A stretch of 64,000 bases of DNA from Enhydrobacter aerosaccus (GCF_900167455.1 NZ_FUWJ01000001.1:806001-870000), one strand, 5' to 3'. Shown: positions 40,548 to 50,012, counted from the first letter of the stretch. Made by a program: numbers and translations. The notes: generated by a model from the letters alone, not told the origin.

Positions 40548-43127
40548 TTACGGGGCGGTGCGCAGGGGCTGATTGACCATCTGCGTACTGGCAAGGTGAC
40601 GGTCGGTCCGATAGTCCGCGAACCGTTCCGTTGCCAGGCGTGCCGCGCCCATGACGAACAGCCAGGCGATGTTGTAGGCCCAGATGGCGCCAATGAGACG
40701 CCACGAAATCGGTTCGACCAGCCATCCGGCAGCGCACATCACGACGGCTACGATCTGGGTCGCAACGATCGCCCAGAACAGGGTGGCCGCGGGGAAGGGC
40801 GGCAGGAAGAACCAGCGCTCGGTGCGCGTGACGAACAGCAGCAGATGGCCACCGGCGACCAGTTGCAGGAACATGACCGTCTGAAGCTGATGCGTGGTGC
40901 CGAGGCCAAGCGCGGCGCCGTGTGCGGGGTGTCCGATGATTTCCATTCCGATCAGCAGCAATCCGAATGACTGCACGATCGAGAAGAAGCCGAGCGTTGC
41001 CGACACGCCCAGCAGCCGGGGCAGCTTCCAGCGGATGGGCTTTTCGCTCACGCGCGTGTTGTCATAGGCGATGGCCATGATCGGCAGATCGTCGAGCAGC
41101 GACATGACGACGATCATCACCGCCGTGAGCGGCTGGAAGCCGAGGAAGATCGAGGACAGCACCACCAGGAACATGATGTCCATGGTCAGCGTCACGCGGT
41201 AGATCGTGTAGCTGGTGATGCGGGCGAAGATCCGCCGTGCCTCGTCGATGGCGCTGTTGATGACCGACAGGCCCGGTGCCGTCAGGATCAACGCCGCCGC
41301 GCCACGCGCAGCATCGGTCGCTCCCGAGACGGCGGTACCGCAATCGGCCTGCTTCAGCGCCGGCGCATCGTTCACGCCGTCGCCCGTCATCGCAACGATG
41401 TGGCCGCGCGACTGCAGAGCCTTGACGATGGCGTACTTGTGCTCCGGGAAGACGCGGGCAAATCCATCGGCGCGCTCGATGGCATCGACGATCTGCGGCG
41501 GGACGTTGTTCGGATCCATGTCCTTTGGGAAGGCGTCGGCCGCAGGGATGATGTTGGTTCCCATGCCGAGCTGGCGAGCGGTCTCAATGGCGATGGCGGT
41601 GTCGTCGCCTGTTACCATCTTGACGCTGACACCCTTGGCATTGGCGCGCTCGATCGTTGCCTTGGAGTCGTCGCGCGGCGGATCGAACATTGGCAGGATG
41701 CCGAGCACGGTCCAGCTCTGCCCCTCGTCGGTCGAGCGCGCAACACCCAGCGCCCGCGACCCCTTGGCCGCCAGGGCGGCAACGGTCTGCGTGACCCTGT
41801 CGGCAATGTCCTTCGACGGCCTGGCGAGATCGACGATGGCCTGAGGCGCGCCCTTGGCGACGACGATCTTGTGGCCAGACGCGTCGGCAACGGTCGCCTC
41901 GGTTCGCTTCGTGACCGGATCGAACGGCACGAACTTGAGCTGTTTCCAGGGCTGCAGCGCGTCTCGGTCGGCGAGGGCGTCGATGACCGCCGTATCGATC
42001 GCGTCCCGGTCCTCGGCGCGTGAGGCCAACGCGCCGGCAAGGATACAGTCCTGAGCATCTGCGGCCGCGAGCAGGATCGGCTCACCGAGCTTGAGCTGAT
42101 TCTTGGTCAGTGTGCCGGTCTTGTCCGAGCAGAGAATGGAGACTCCGGCCATCTCCTCGATCGCCGACAGTTTGGACACGATCGCCTTCTCGCGCGACAG
42201 CGCCAACGCCCCCAGCGCCATGGTGATCGAGAACACGGTCGGCATCGCCACCGGGATCGAGGCCACGAGCAGGACGAGCACGAACTGCAGGATGCCCAAT
42301 GCATCCTTGAGGCCCCACGTGTCGGCGATCACGATGTCATGGTAGACTTTAACAGCCACCATGATGGCCGCCAGGACCACTGCGATGGCGATCAGGAAGT
42401 TGCCGATCTGGAACATCGCTTGCTGGGCATGGCTGACCGCGCCAGCCCCGGCGACCAGCTTGGCGGTGCGGCCGAAGAAGGTACTGGAGCCGGTGGCGAT
42501 GACGACGGCTTCCATCTCGCCTTGCTTGACGACACTGCCAGAGTAGGCGGCATCACCCACCTTCTTGGCCACAGGAAGCGACTCGCCGGTGAGCGCCGCT
42601 TGGTCGATCGAGGCGTAGTCGCCACTCACCATGCGCAGATCGGCGGGCACGATGACGCCGAGTCGGATCTTGACGATGTCGCCGGGCACGAGGACCGCCG
42701 CATCGATCGTCTGCCATTTGCCGTCTCGCAAGGCCGTGGCCTCGGGCGCCAATCCCTTCTTCAGGGCGGCCAAGGCATTGGAGGCCTTGCGATCCTGCCA
42801 AAGCTCCAGCGCGACGTTGAACAGGAGCAGCCCGAGGATGATGGCGAAATCCTCCCAATGGCCGATGACTGCCGAGACCAGCGCCGCCGCCTCGATCATG
42901 TAGGCGATCGGTCCCATGAAATGCCGGATGAGCTTGAGCGCGAAGCTCTCAGTTTTCTCGGCCAGCGCATTGGGGCCGTAATGGTCCAGTCGCTTCTGCG
43001 CCTCGGCGGCGGTCAAGCCTTGCGTCGGATCGACCGTGAGTTTCGCCAGGACGTCGCGGAGCGGCAGCTTTTCGAGATCGGCATCGGATGTTTTCGTCTT
43101 GTCGCCGGCAATGGAGGAGGCAGCCAT
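40548..43127 (-). CDS. plasma-membrane-type proton-translocating P-type ATPase
   Basis: An 859-residue type IIIA P-type ATPase. The N-terminal cation-ATPase domain (residues about 20-90) is followed by GDYASIDQAALTGESLPV in the actuator domain, CSDKTGTLTKNQL with the phosphorylated aspartate near residue 336, KGAPQAIVDLA for nucleotide binding, and MTGDGVNDAPALKQADCGTAVSGATDAARGAA at the hinge. The transmembrane core resembles fungal and plant H+-ATPases. In bacteria these pumps support pH homeostasis at the expense of ATP. Downstream genes are ppk2 and an IT-superfamily permease. Confidence 0.93.
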   Translation of the reverse strand: MAASSIAGDKTKTSDADLEKLPLRDVLAKLTVDPTQGLTAAEAQKRLDHYGPNALAEKTESFALKLIRHFMGPIAYMIEAAALVSAVIGHWEDFAIILGLLLFNVALELWQDRKASNALAALKKGLAPEATALRDGKWQTIDAAVLVPGDIVKIRLGVIVPADLRMVSGDYASIDQAALTGESLPVAKKVGDAAYSGSVVKQGEMEAVVIATGSSTFFGRTAKLVAGAGAVSHAQQAMFQIGNFLIAIAVVLAAIMVAVKVYHDIVIADTWGLKDALGILQFVLVLLVASIPVAMPTVFSITMALGALALSREKAIVSKLSAIEEMAGVSILCSDKTGTLTKNQLKLGEPILLAAADAQDCILAGALASRAEDRDAIDTAVIDALADRDALQPWKQLKFVPFDPVTKRTEATVADASGHKIVVAKGAPQAIVDLARPSKDIADRVTQTVAALAAKGSRALGVARSTDEGQSWTVLGILPMFDPPRDDSKATIERANAKGVSVKMVTGDDTAIAIETARQLGMGTNIIPAADAFPKDMDPNNVPPQIVDAIERADGFARVFPEHKYAIVKALQSRGHIVAMTGDGVNDAPALKQADCGTAVSGATDAARGAAALILTAPGLSVINSAIDEARRIFARITSYTIYRVTLTMDIMFLVVLSSIFLGFQPLTAVMIVVMSLLDDLPIMAIAYDNTRVSEKPIRWKLPRLLGVSATLGFFSIVQSFGLLLIGMEIIGHPAHGAALGLGTTHQLQTVMFLQLVAGGHLLLFVTRTERWFFLPPFPAATLFWAIVATQIVAVVMCAAGWLVEPISWRLIGAIWAYNIAWLFVMGAARLATERFADYRTDRHLASTQMVNQPLRTAP

Positions 43128-43162
43128 GGATCAGCTCCTGCCTCTGCCGCAGGACTCAGGGG

Positions 43163-43185
43163 CCATTATGGCAGTGCCACAATGG
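43163..43185. promoter_or_regulatory. 23-base palindrome upstream of the proton ATPase gene
   Basis: CCATTATGGCA, one base, TGCCACAATGG: arms match in 10 of 11 positions. It overlaps a second palindrome, GTGCCA-CAA-TGGCAC (43174-43188). The element lies 36 bases before the ATPase start on the minus strand, in a 265-base gap otherwise without genes. It looks like an operator for a dimeric regulator; which one is unknown. Confidence 0.45.
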
Positions 43186-43392
43186 CACGAGTGGCAGCCG
43201 CGCCCGTTGCCGACGTGGCTGCGGCTGGTTGTTCCGGCGATCCGCATGTTCTCTCCCCCGAGGTCGCACGTGCAACGATACAGCAGAAGCGCTGCACGTA
43301 AAGCGAGAGAGATATGGCGCGACTCGCATTCGCAGATGCGGGACGCACGTGGCCGAGAGGGAACGTGACCCCGCGAGCCTATGGATCGGGCC

Positions 43393-45072
43393 CTAACCCG
43401 CCTTTTTCACCATGACTTCGATCAGTGTCGGCCCCGTGCTGGTCGCCAGCGACTTGTGCAACGCAGCGGAGAAGCCTTCCGCTGTATCGACGCGCTCGGC
43501 CGCGACGCCGAAGCCCTGTGCGATCTTGGTCGCATCGATCGGTGGATCGACGAAATCCATGCCGATCGGCGTATCGTTACCGTGGAAGAGCTTCAGCCGG
43601 TTCTTGAGGATCTGGTAGCCGCCGTTGTTGCAGATGAGGAAGGTCATCGGCAGCTTGAGGTTGGCGGCGCTCCACAGCGCCTGGATGGAATACATGGCGC
43701 TGCCGTCGCCGATCACGGCCACCACGCGGCGCTTGGGCTCGGCGATCGCCACGCCGACAGCGGCCGCGATGCCCCAGCCGATGCCGCCACTCACATTGCC
43801 GAAGAAGCTGTTGCGGTCGCGGTAGGCAAAGTAGTTCGGAAGCGTTGTGGCGGTCGTCAGTCCTTCCTCGACGATGATGGCGTTCTTCGGCAGCCGCTCG
43901 GTAAGCTCGGCCATGACCCATTCGCCCGGCAAGGGCTCGCCCGTAACCGGCTTGGGCAGCGCCTTCAGGCGCTGGGCTCGCTGGGCGCTCCAGTTCCTGG
44001 ATGCCAACGCCGTGAGATTGGCCTTGGCTTTGGCGGCGAGGGCGTCGCCGCCCAGCTTCTTCAGGAGCGGCACCAATGCCTTCAGCGTCTCCTTCACATC
44101 GGCGCGCAGCGCCATCTCGGCCGGGAAATTCTTGCCCATCTCCCAGTCGCGCAGCCCCAACATGGCCACCTTGGTCGTTTCCGGCAGCGGCTCGACCTCG
44201 CTCCACACAGACATTTTCAGGACGTCGGAGCCGACGCAGAACATGAGATCGTATTCGGACAGGATCTGACGCACGCGCTTCTGGTCGCGATTGAGCGCGC
44301 CGATGTAAGCCGGATGTTCGCTCGGGAAGTGCGCGCCGTAGCCGACCGTCTGATGAAGCACCGGCGCGCCCAGCGTCTCCGCCAGCGCCGCCGCCTCGGC
44401 GAAGGCGTCGGCCGAGGCGATCTCGGGGCCGGCGACGATCACGAGGTTCTTCGCGGTCAGCAGGCGCCTGGCCAGATGTTCGAGCGCATCGTCGGAGGGC
44501 CGCACCGCCGTATCGACGCGAGTCGCTGCGCCGAGATCGATGGCCGCCTCGTTGTTGAGGATGTCGCCGGGCAGGGAGATGAAGACCGGGCCGGTCGGCG
44601 CCGTGGTCGCCACCTTGGCGGCGCGGCGCAGGATGCGCGGCAGGTCCTCGATGCGGTTCACCTCCGTTGCCCATTTCACCACGGGCTGGGCGATCGGAAC
44701 GAGCGGGGCATAGAGCAGCGGTTCGGTCAGGCCGTGACCCTGCTCCTGCTGGCCCGCGGTGACGATCATCGGCGTGCCCGACATGAAGGACGTGTAGATC
44801 GAGCCGATGGCATTGCCGAGGCCCGGCGCGACATGGACATTGCAGGAGACCAGCTTGCCCGAGGCACGGGCATAGCCGTCGGCCATGGCGATGACGATGG
44901 CCTCCTGCAGCGCCAGCACGTAGCCCATCTCCGGGGCCGAGGAGAGGGCGTGCATGATCGGCAGCTCGGTGGTGCCGGGATTACCGAACATCTTGACCAC
45001 GCCTTCGTCGCTCAGGACGCGCAGAAAGGCGTCGCGGCCGGTAATGGTATTGGTCACGCGCGCATCGGGCAT
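43393..45072 (-). CDS. thiamine diphosphate-dependent decarboxylase (benzoylformate decarboxylase-like)
   Basis: A 559-residue enzyme of the acetolactate synthase/benzoylformate decarboxylase group. FGNPGTTELPIMHAL and LALQEAIVIAMADGYARASG supply the cofactor-activating glutamate, GPVFISLPGDIL ends the N-terminal domain, and GDGSAMYSIQALWSAANLKLPMTFLICNNGGY is the ThDP/Mg motif. It lacks a regulatory acetolactate synthase partner gene, and NPGTTELP fits the MdlC-like subgroup, so decarboxylation of a 2-oxo acid is favoured. AAGGAGG precedes the ATG. It is divergent from a solute-binding protein gene. Confidence 0.9.
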   Translation of the reverse strand: MPDARVTNTITGRDAFLRVLSDEGVVKMFGNPGTTELPIMHALSSAPEMGYVLALQEAIVIAMADGYARASGKLVSCNVHVAPGLGNAIGSIYTSFMSGTPMIVTAGQQEQGHGLTEPLLYAPLVPIAQPVVKWATEVNRIEDLPRILRRAAKVATTAPTGPVFISLPGDILNNEAAIDLGAATRVDTAVRPSDDALEHLARRLLTAKNLVIVAGPEIASADAFAEAAALAETLGAPVLHQTVGYGAHFPSEHPAYIGALNRDQKRVRQILSEYDLMFCVGSDVLKMSVWSEVEPLPETTKVAMLGLRDWEMGKNFPAEMALRADVKETLKALVPLLKKLGGDALAAKAKANLTALASRNWSAQRAQRLKALPKPVTGEPLPGEWVMAELTERLPKNAIIVEEGLTTATTLPNYFAYRDRNSFFGNVSGGIGWGIAAAVGVAIAEPKRRVVAVIGDGSAMYSIQALWSAANLKLPMTFLICNNGGYQILKNRLKLFHGNDTPIGMDFVDPPIDATKIAQGFGVAAERVDTAEGFSAALHKSLATSTGPTLIEVMVKKAG

Positions 45073-45235
45073 TGCTTCCTCCTTGGAGGCGGGAAGGTAG
45101 CGCGCGGGGCGACCTGCCGGAATGGGTCCACCACCCCGAATGCGACAGGTTCGCCGCGATGCGAAAACCAGCCGCGCAGAGATCGGCCCGCCTCTTGCAT
45201 GGAGGCGGTCGTCGAGGCCTTAACAGGAAATCTTC

Positions 45236-46837
45236 ATGCGCCGTTTCCGTCTATCCCTCTTGTCCGTAATGGCGGCGTCGATGCTCGCTGCGCCGGCAGC
45301 CTATGCCGACAGCACGCTGCGCATCGCCATGACGGCGTCGGACATTCCGACCACGACAGGCATGCCCAACAACGGCTTCGAGGGCATGCGCTTTCTGGGT
45401 TTCCCGATCTTCGAGGGCCTCATTGCCTTCGATCTCACCACGACCGGACCGGTCAAGCTGGTGCCGGGGCTGGCGGAGAGCTGGGAGCAATCGCCGGATG
45501 ACAAGAAGACCTGGATCTTTCATCTGCGCAAGGGCGTGAAGTTCCATGACGGCGTCGACTTCAATGCCGATGCGGTGATCTGGAATCTCGAGCGCATCTT
45601 CAACAAGGACAGCCCGCAGTTCGAGGCCAATGCCTCGGGCATCATGCGGTCGCGTATTCCGATCGTGGCGAGCTACAAGAAGATCGACGACTACACCGTC
45701 GCCATCAGCACCACGATCGTGGCCTCATTCTTCCAGTGGATGATGCCCTACATGATCTTCTCCTCGCCGGCGACGTTCGAGAAGAACGGCAAGGACTGGG
45801 GCAAGGTCGCGGCCATCGGCGGAGCCGGCACCGGCCCGTTCAAGATCACCAAGGTGGTGCAGCGCCAGTCGGTGACGCTGGCCAAGAACGCCGATTACTG
45901 GGACCCCAAGCGCATGGCGAAGGTCGACCAGGTCGTCCTGATGCCGATCCCCGAGGCCAATACCCGATTGGCCGCGCTGCGCTCGGGTCAGGTCGATTGG
46001 GTCGAGGTGCCGCCGCCGGACGGCATCCCCTCGCTCAAGCAGGCCGGCTTCGTGATCACCACCGGCTCGTATCCGCACGTCTGGCCGTGGTTCTACAATA
46101 TCGGTGCCAAGGACAGCCCGCTGAAGGACGTTCGCGTGCGCCAGGGGCTGAACTACTGCGTCGATCGCAACGCCATCGTCGGCCTCCTGAACGGCACGGC
46201 AGAGCCCAGCGTCGGCTGGCTGAAGCCGAACGACGTCGCCTTCGGCAAGCCCGAGAACCGCTACAGTTTCGATCCGGCCAAGGGCAAGAAGCTTCTCGCC
46301 GAGGCCGGCTTCGACGACAAGCATCCGCTGTCCTTCAAGGTCATGATCTCGACCTCGGGCTCGGGCCAGATGCTGCCGTTGCCGATGAACGAGGCGCTGC
46401 AGGAGAATCTCAAGCAGGCCTGCAATGTCGACGTGAAGATCGACGCCGTGGAATGGCAGGTGCTGCTGAATGCCAGCCGCGCCGCGCCGGATGCGCCGAT
46501 GTTGAACGGCGCGATGGGGCTCAATGTCAGCTCGCCCTCGAGCGATGCGGGCGCCATGTATCGCTACTTCGCGGCCGCCAACTTTTCGCCCAATGGCTCG
46601 AACTTCGAGCAGTGGAAGGACGACAAGTTCGAGGACGCCATGGCCAAGCTCTCCGAGGCCACCGACGAGGCGACGTACAACAAGTATTACGCGCTCGCCC
46701 ATGAGCGGCTGGTCGACAATCCGCCCTGGCTCTACATCGTCCACGACCTCAACCCCCGCGCCATGAGCAAGAAGGTGAAGGGCTTCGTCTCGCCGCAGTC
46801 CTGGTTCGTGGACCTCTCGCTGGTGAGCGTGGAGTAG
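45236..46837 (+). CDS. ABC transporter substrate-binding protein, family 5, stand-alone
   Basis: A 533-residue exported receptor. Residues 1-24 form a Sec signal peptide (LLSVMAASMLAAPAAYA). LAESWEQSPDDKKTWIFHLRKGVKFHDGVDFNADAVIWNLERIF and VRQGLNYCVDRNAIVGLLNG are family-5 motifs. No permease or ATPase genes are linked; it may serve a transporter encoded elsewhere. It is divergent from the ThDP decarboxylase and followed by a hairpin and a phytanoyl-CoA dioxygenase-like gene. The ligand could be a peptide or another small compound. Confidence 0.88.
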   Translation: MRRFRLSLLSVMAASMLAAPAAYADSTLRIAMTASDIPTTTGMPNNGFEGMRFLGFPIFEGLIAFDLTTTGPVKLVPGLAESWEQSPDDKKTWIFHLRKGVKFHDGVDFNADAVIWNLERIFNKDSPQFEANASGIMRSRIPIVASYKKIDDYTVAISTTIVASFFQWMMPYMIFSSPATFEKNGKDWGKVAAIGGAGTGPFKITKVVQRQSVTLAKNADYWDPKRMAKVDQVVLMPIPEANTRLAALRSGQVDWVEVPPPDGIPSLKQAGFVITTGSYPHVWPWFYNIGAKDSPLKDVRVRQGLNYCVDRNAIVGLLNGTAEPSVGWLKPNDVAFGKPENRYSFDPAKGKKLLAEAGFDDKHPLSFKVMISTSGSGQMLPLPMNEALQENLKQACNVDVKIDAVEWQVLLNASRAAPDAPMLNGAMGLNVSSPSSDAGAMYRYFAAANFSPNGSNFEQWKDDKFEDAMAKLSEATDEATYNKYYALAHERLVDNPPWLYIVHDLNPRAMSKKVKGFVSPQSWFVDLSLVSVE

Positions 46838-46844
46838 GCTTAGT

Positions 46845-46879
46845 GCCTTCCCCTTGGCGGAATGCGCCAAGGGGAAGGC
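46845..46879 (+). terminator. 15-base-pair hairpin after the solute-binding protein gene
   Basis: GCCTTCCCCTTGGCG (46845-46859) pairs perfectly with CGCCAAGGGGAAGGC (46865-46879) around a GAATG loop, eight bases after the stop codon. A weaker second hairpin (AAGGC/GCCTT) follows. There is no clear T-run, so it may act as a terminator, an mRNA 3' stabiliser, or both. It separates this gene from the dioxygenase gene 73 bases further on. Confidence 0.55.
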
Positions 46880-46951
46880 CAAGAAGGCTTTGTCAGCCTT
46901 CGCTGCCGGGCGTTATCCTTCGGGAAAGAAGAACATCCCGGAGGAAATGCC

Positions 46952-48094
46952 ATGGACGGCATCGGTTACGGATCCGAAGAAGCGGCCATGCAGGCCTATC
47001 TGCGGGAGGGCGAGAAGCGCGCTCTTGCGCTGGGCAATCGCGGCCCCATCCGGTTCACAGCCTCGGGCGAACTCCACCCCGACATCGTTGAGGCCTATTG
47101 GCGTTGCGGCTTCTATGTCTTCGAGGGCGTGCTGAAGGCAGACGAACTCGCCGACATCGAGCGCGACGTCAAGGATATTCTCGACCGGCTGCCGGTGGAG
47201 CGCGGCGCCAAAGTCGATGCCAAGGGGTGGCCGGCGCTGGCAAGCGACTGCGCTGCGCCGACCCTGCTCTGGTCCAAGCCGTTGGGCGATCCCTTCGGCG
47301 GTACCGATCTCGCCAACGGCCGGCATCCGGTGAAGATGTTCGAACCGCAGGCGGCGAAGGACGCTCCCAAGGAAGTGGTCTACCTGATCCTGGGTTCGCT
47401 GCAGTTCTCGGAAGCGGCGCTGCGCGTCTACGGTCATCCGCAGCTCCTCGCCGTCGCCGCTGCCTTCAACGGGCCGGACTTCGCTCCCTTCAACGAGGCG
47501 CTGTTCATCAAGGAGCCTGGGCGAGGGGCGTCGGTCGCGTGGCACCAGGATGGCACCACGCACTGGGACAGTCCGGAGTGGGACGAGGGCACGCACGGCT
47601 TCAACTTCATGGCCCAGCTCTATGGCTGCACGGCCGCCAACGGCGTCTGGGTCGTGCCGGGTTCGCACAAGCTCGGCAGGATCGACATCAAGGCCAAGGT
47701 CGCCGCGGCGGGCAGCGAGCGTTTGCCTGACGCCGTGCCGATCATCGCCGCGCCCGGCGATGTCGCTATTACCAACCGCCAATCCCTGCACGGCTCCTTT
47801 GCCAATACCAGCAAGGACTGGCGCGTGACGGTGAACTTCGGATTCCATCGTCGCGGGTCGGTGTTGGGCGTGAAGGCCGGTGGTGTCCACAACAAGGAAG
47901 CCGTGTACGATGCCGATCGCATCCGTGAGCGCGCCCGTCTGATCGGCTATGCCATCGATGCCCGCCGGCAACGTTTTCCCGGCGAGACCCCTTATGTCTA
48001 CAAGCCGCACCTCGACGAAGGCCTGACCTATCGCTGGGATACGGCTGCCAAAGCCGGCATCAGGGACTATAATCTCCTTGATTTGAGCATCTGA
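46952..48094 (+). CDS. phytanoyl-CoA dioxygenase (PhyH) family protein
   Basis: A 380-residue Fe(II)/2-oxoglutarate oxygenase-fold protein. The metal triad can be assigned as His198 and Asp200 (AWHQDGTTHW) and His280 (SLHGSFAN); GVWVVPGSHKLG lies between them. These enzymes hydroxylate unactivated carbons of acyl or small-molecule substrates. The start MDGIGYGSEE has GGAGGAAATG as ribosome-binding site; the in-frame extension upstream would run through the preceding hairpin. It is flanked by a solute-binding protein gene, so the imported ligand may be the oxygenase substrate, but this is only proximity. Confidence 0.88.
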   Translation: MDGIGYGSEEAAMQAYLREGEKRALALGNRGPIRFTASGELHPDIVEAYWRCGFYVFEGVLKADELADIERDVKDILDRLPVERGAKVDAKGWPALASDCAAPTLLWSKPLGDPFGGTDLANGRHPVKMFEPQAAKDAPKEVVYLILGSLQFSEAALRVYGHPQLLAVAAAFNGPDFAPFNEALFIKEPGRGASVAWHQDGTTHWDSPEWDEGTHGFNFMAQLYGCTAANGVWVVPGSHKLGRIDIKAKVAAAGSERLPDAVPIIAAPGDVAITNRQSLHGSFANTSKDWRVTVNFGFHRRGSVLGVKAGGVHNKEAVYDADRIRERARLIGYAIDARRQRFPGETPYVYKPHLDEGLTYRWDTAAKAGIRDYNLLDLSI

Positions 48095-48124
48095 GTTTCA
48101 TTGTTCCGACGATCAGGCAAAGCC

Positions 48125-48709
48125 ATGTTCCGCTTTCTATCCGCGCTGACAGTCTTGTTGGCTGCGGCTGCCCTGCCAGCCGCGGCGCAGACTGGATCGA
48201 ACCAGGCCAAGCCGGTCCCCTTGGGCGACTCGAAGCCGGACAGTGCCTTGCCGTCGCTGGCCGGCCCGGGCGGGCCCGAAAAGCCATGGGTGACGACGCC
48301 TCCACCCGACCAGTGGAACGCGTTCGCGACGATGGAATCGACTTTGGCCGTGCAGCGGCCTGGCGGCGGAGGTGTGGCGCCGCCGAGGAATACCTTGGCC
48401 GAGCGTTGGGCGGAATCGCTTGCCTTCAAGCCGCAGTCGGGCTTGCTGCCGGCGCGCAGCTTCTCGCCCGGCCGCACCTTTGCGTCCTCCCTTGGCACGC
48501 AGGCGAGGTCCTTCGCACAGCAGCCAGGATTAGGGTCCAGTACAGGCTTCCGGCCGGCGCGTAGCTTCGGCCCTGTTGGTGTGGAAACAGCGGCGGCGAA
48601 GCCCGCCCCGGATCCCGGTAGTGTCAGCAGGCCCGCCGATGACGCGCCTGCCGCTGATTCGTCCGACCAGCCGCCGCCGCGCCGCCGGCGGCCGCCGGTT
48701 CAGCAGTGA
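48125..48709 (+). CDS. secreted Pro/Ala-rich protein of unknown function
   Basis: A 194-residue protein with a clear Sec signal peptide (MFRFLSALTVLLAAAALPAAAQ, cleavage near residue 21). The mature part is low-complexity and rich in Pro, Ala, Ser and Gly. A short motif recurs at irregular spacing: PARSFSPGRTF, QARSFAQQPG and PARSFGPVG. The C-terminus is a polyproline/arginine tail (PPPRRRRPPVQQ). No domain was recognised. It ends ten bases from the convergent HlyD-type gene. Base composition is like its neighbours. Confidence 0.6.
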   Translation: MFRFLSALTVLLAAAALPAAAQTGSNQAKPVPLGDSKPDSALPSLAGPGGPEKPWVTTPPPDQWNAFATMESTLAVQRPGGGGVAPPRNTLAERWAESLAFKPQSGLLPARSFSPGRTFASSLGTQARSFAQQPGLGSSTGFRPARSFGPVGVETAAAKPAPDPGSVSRPADDAPAADSSDQPPPRRRRPPVQQ

Positions 48710-48719
48710 GGGCGCGCCG

Positions 48720-50012
48720 CTACCGTTCCTTGAAGGCGCGCGCGATCTGGTCGCGCATCGGCTTCACGAGATAGGAGAGGGCGGTGCGGGAGCCGGTGCC
48801 GATGAAGGCTTCCGCCGGCATGCCCGCGATCAGCGCCACGCTGCCCAATCGTCCGACCTCGTCGTCGGACAGGGTGATGCGCACCGAATAGTACGATTCG
48901 TTCTTCTTGTCGTCCTGAGTCACGTCGGCCCCGATGCGGACGACTTCGCCCTCGATCTCCGGCGTGGTGCGCTGGTCGAAGGCGGGAAAGCGCAAGGTCG
49001 CACGCTGGCCGAGATGGACCTGGTCGATATTGTGCGGCGGCAGCTTGGCGTCGATGACCAGCCTGTCGCTATTGGGCACGATGAGCATGACCGTCTCGCC
49101 CGGCTGAATGACACCGCCGACCGTATGCACCGTAGCCTGGAAGACCTTGCCGTCTTGCGGCGCCAGGAGATCGACGCGCTTCAGCTGATCCTCCGCCGCG
49201 ACGCGCTTCTCGCTCAGTTCCGATTTCTTGGCCCGGATTTCCGACAGATCCTTGCCGACCTCGGTGCGCAGATCGTCGTCGATCTGGAGGATCTTGAGCT
49301 GGATCTCGGCGATGCGGCCCTTGGCCTGGGCGACGGTGGCAATCAGTGCGCCGCGCTCGCCCAGCAGCCGCGCCGCATCACGTTGCAGGGTGGTGACCTT
49401 GCTGAAGGGGATCAGATTCTTCGTCCACAGTTCGTTGACGCCCTTGAGCTCCTGCTGGACCCAGTCGATCTCCTTGGTCTTGGCGGTGGTCTGTTCGACG
49501 TTGCCGGCGATCTGCTGCTCGAGCTGCGCGATTTGCTCGCGCAGCTGGGCCTTTTGTCCTTCGCGCGCGGCATGTCGGATCTCGAACAACCTTTGCTCGC
49601 CGGCCATGGTCTTGTCGATCTCGCGATCGCCCTGGCGTGCGACAAGCTCGGCGGGGAATGTCACCTTGTCCGACCCGTCCCGCTCGGCCTCGTCGCGCGC
49701 CTGGCGGGCCGCGAGCTCGTCGAGCGCCTTGGTCAGAACCGCGAGATTGGCGCGGGTCTGCGTATCGTCGAGCCGCACCAGGATGTCGCCCGCCTTGACC
49801 TGGTCGCCGTCCTTTACCCGCAGGTCGGCCACCACGCCGCCGGTCGGATGCTGGACCTTCTTGGCGCTCGAATCGACGACCAGTTGGCCGGGCGCAATGA
49901 CCGCCCCGGCCAGTTCGGTGACCGCGGCCCAGCCGCCGATGCCGCCGACGATCAGCAGGACCGTGGCTACGCCGCCGGCCAGATGACGCCGTATCGACTG
50001 CCGCGCTGTCAT
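48720..50012 (-). CDS. HlyD-family periplasmic adaptor of a type I secretion system (PrtE/AprE-like)
   Basis: A 430-residue membrane-fusion protein. One N-terminal membrane helix (ATVLLIVGGIGGWAAVTELAGAVIAPGQLVV) leads into a lipoyl half-domain (VQHPTGGVVADLRVKDGDQVKAGDILVRLD), a long coiled coil (residues about 100-290), the second lipoyl half (LLAPQDGKVFQATVHTVGGVIQPGETVMLIVP) and a beta-barrel. It links the inner-membrane ABC exporter to an outer-membrane channel. The ATG overlaps the exporter stop by four bases. No TolC-like gene is adjacent, so a shared channel is probably recruited. Confidence 0.92.
   Translation of the reverse strand: MTARQSIRRHLAGGVATVLLIVGGIGGWAAVTELAGAVIAPGQLVVDSSAKKVQHPTGGVVADLRVKDGDQVKAGDILVRLDDTQTRANLAVLTKALDELAARQARDEAERDGSDKVTFPAELVARQGDREIDKTMAGEQRLFEIRHAAREGQKAQLREQIAQLEQQIAGNVEQTTAKTKEIDWVQQELKGVNELWTKNLIPFSKVTTLQRDAARLLGERGALIATVAQAKGRIAEIQLKILQIDDDLRTEVGKDLSEIRAKKSELSEKRVAAEDQLKRVDLLAPQDGKVFQATVHTVGGVIQPGETVMLIVPNSDRLVIDAKLPPHNIDQVHLGQRATLRFPAFDQRTTPEIEGEVVRIGADVTQDDKKNESYYSVRITLSDDEVGRLGSVALIAGMPAEAFIGTGSRTALSYLVKPMRDQIARAFKER

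Noticed and set aside
43165-43200. Sigma-54 promoter around TGGCAC near 43183
   Set aside because: The -24-like TGGCAC is present but the -12 element (TTGCA at the right distance) is missing, and it points away from the ATPase gene.
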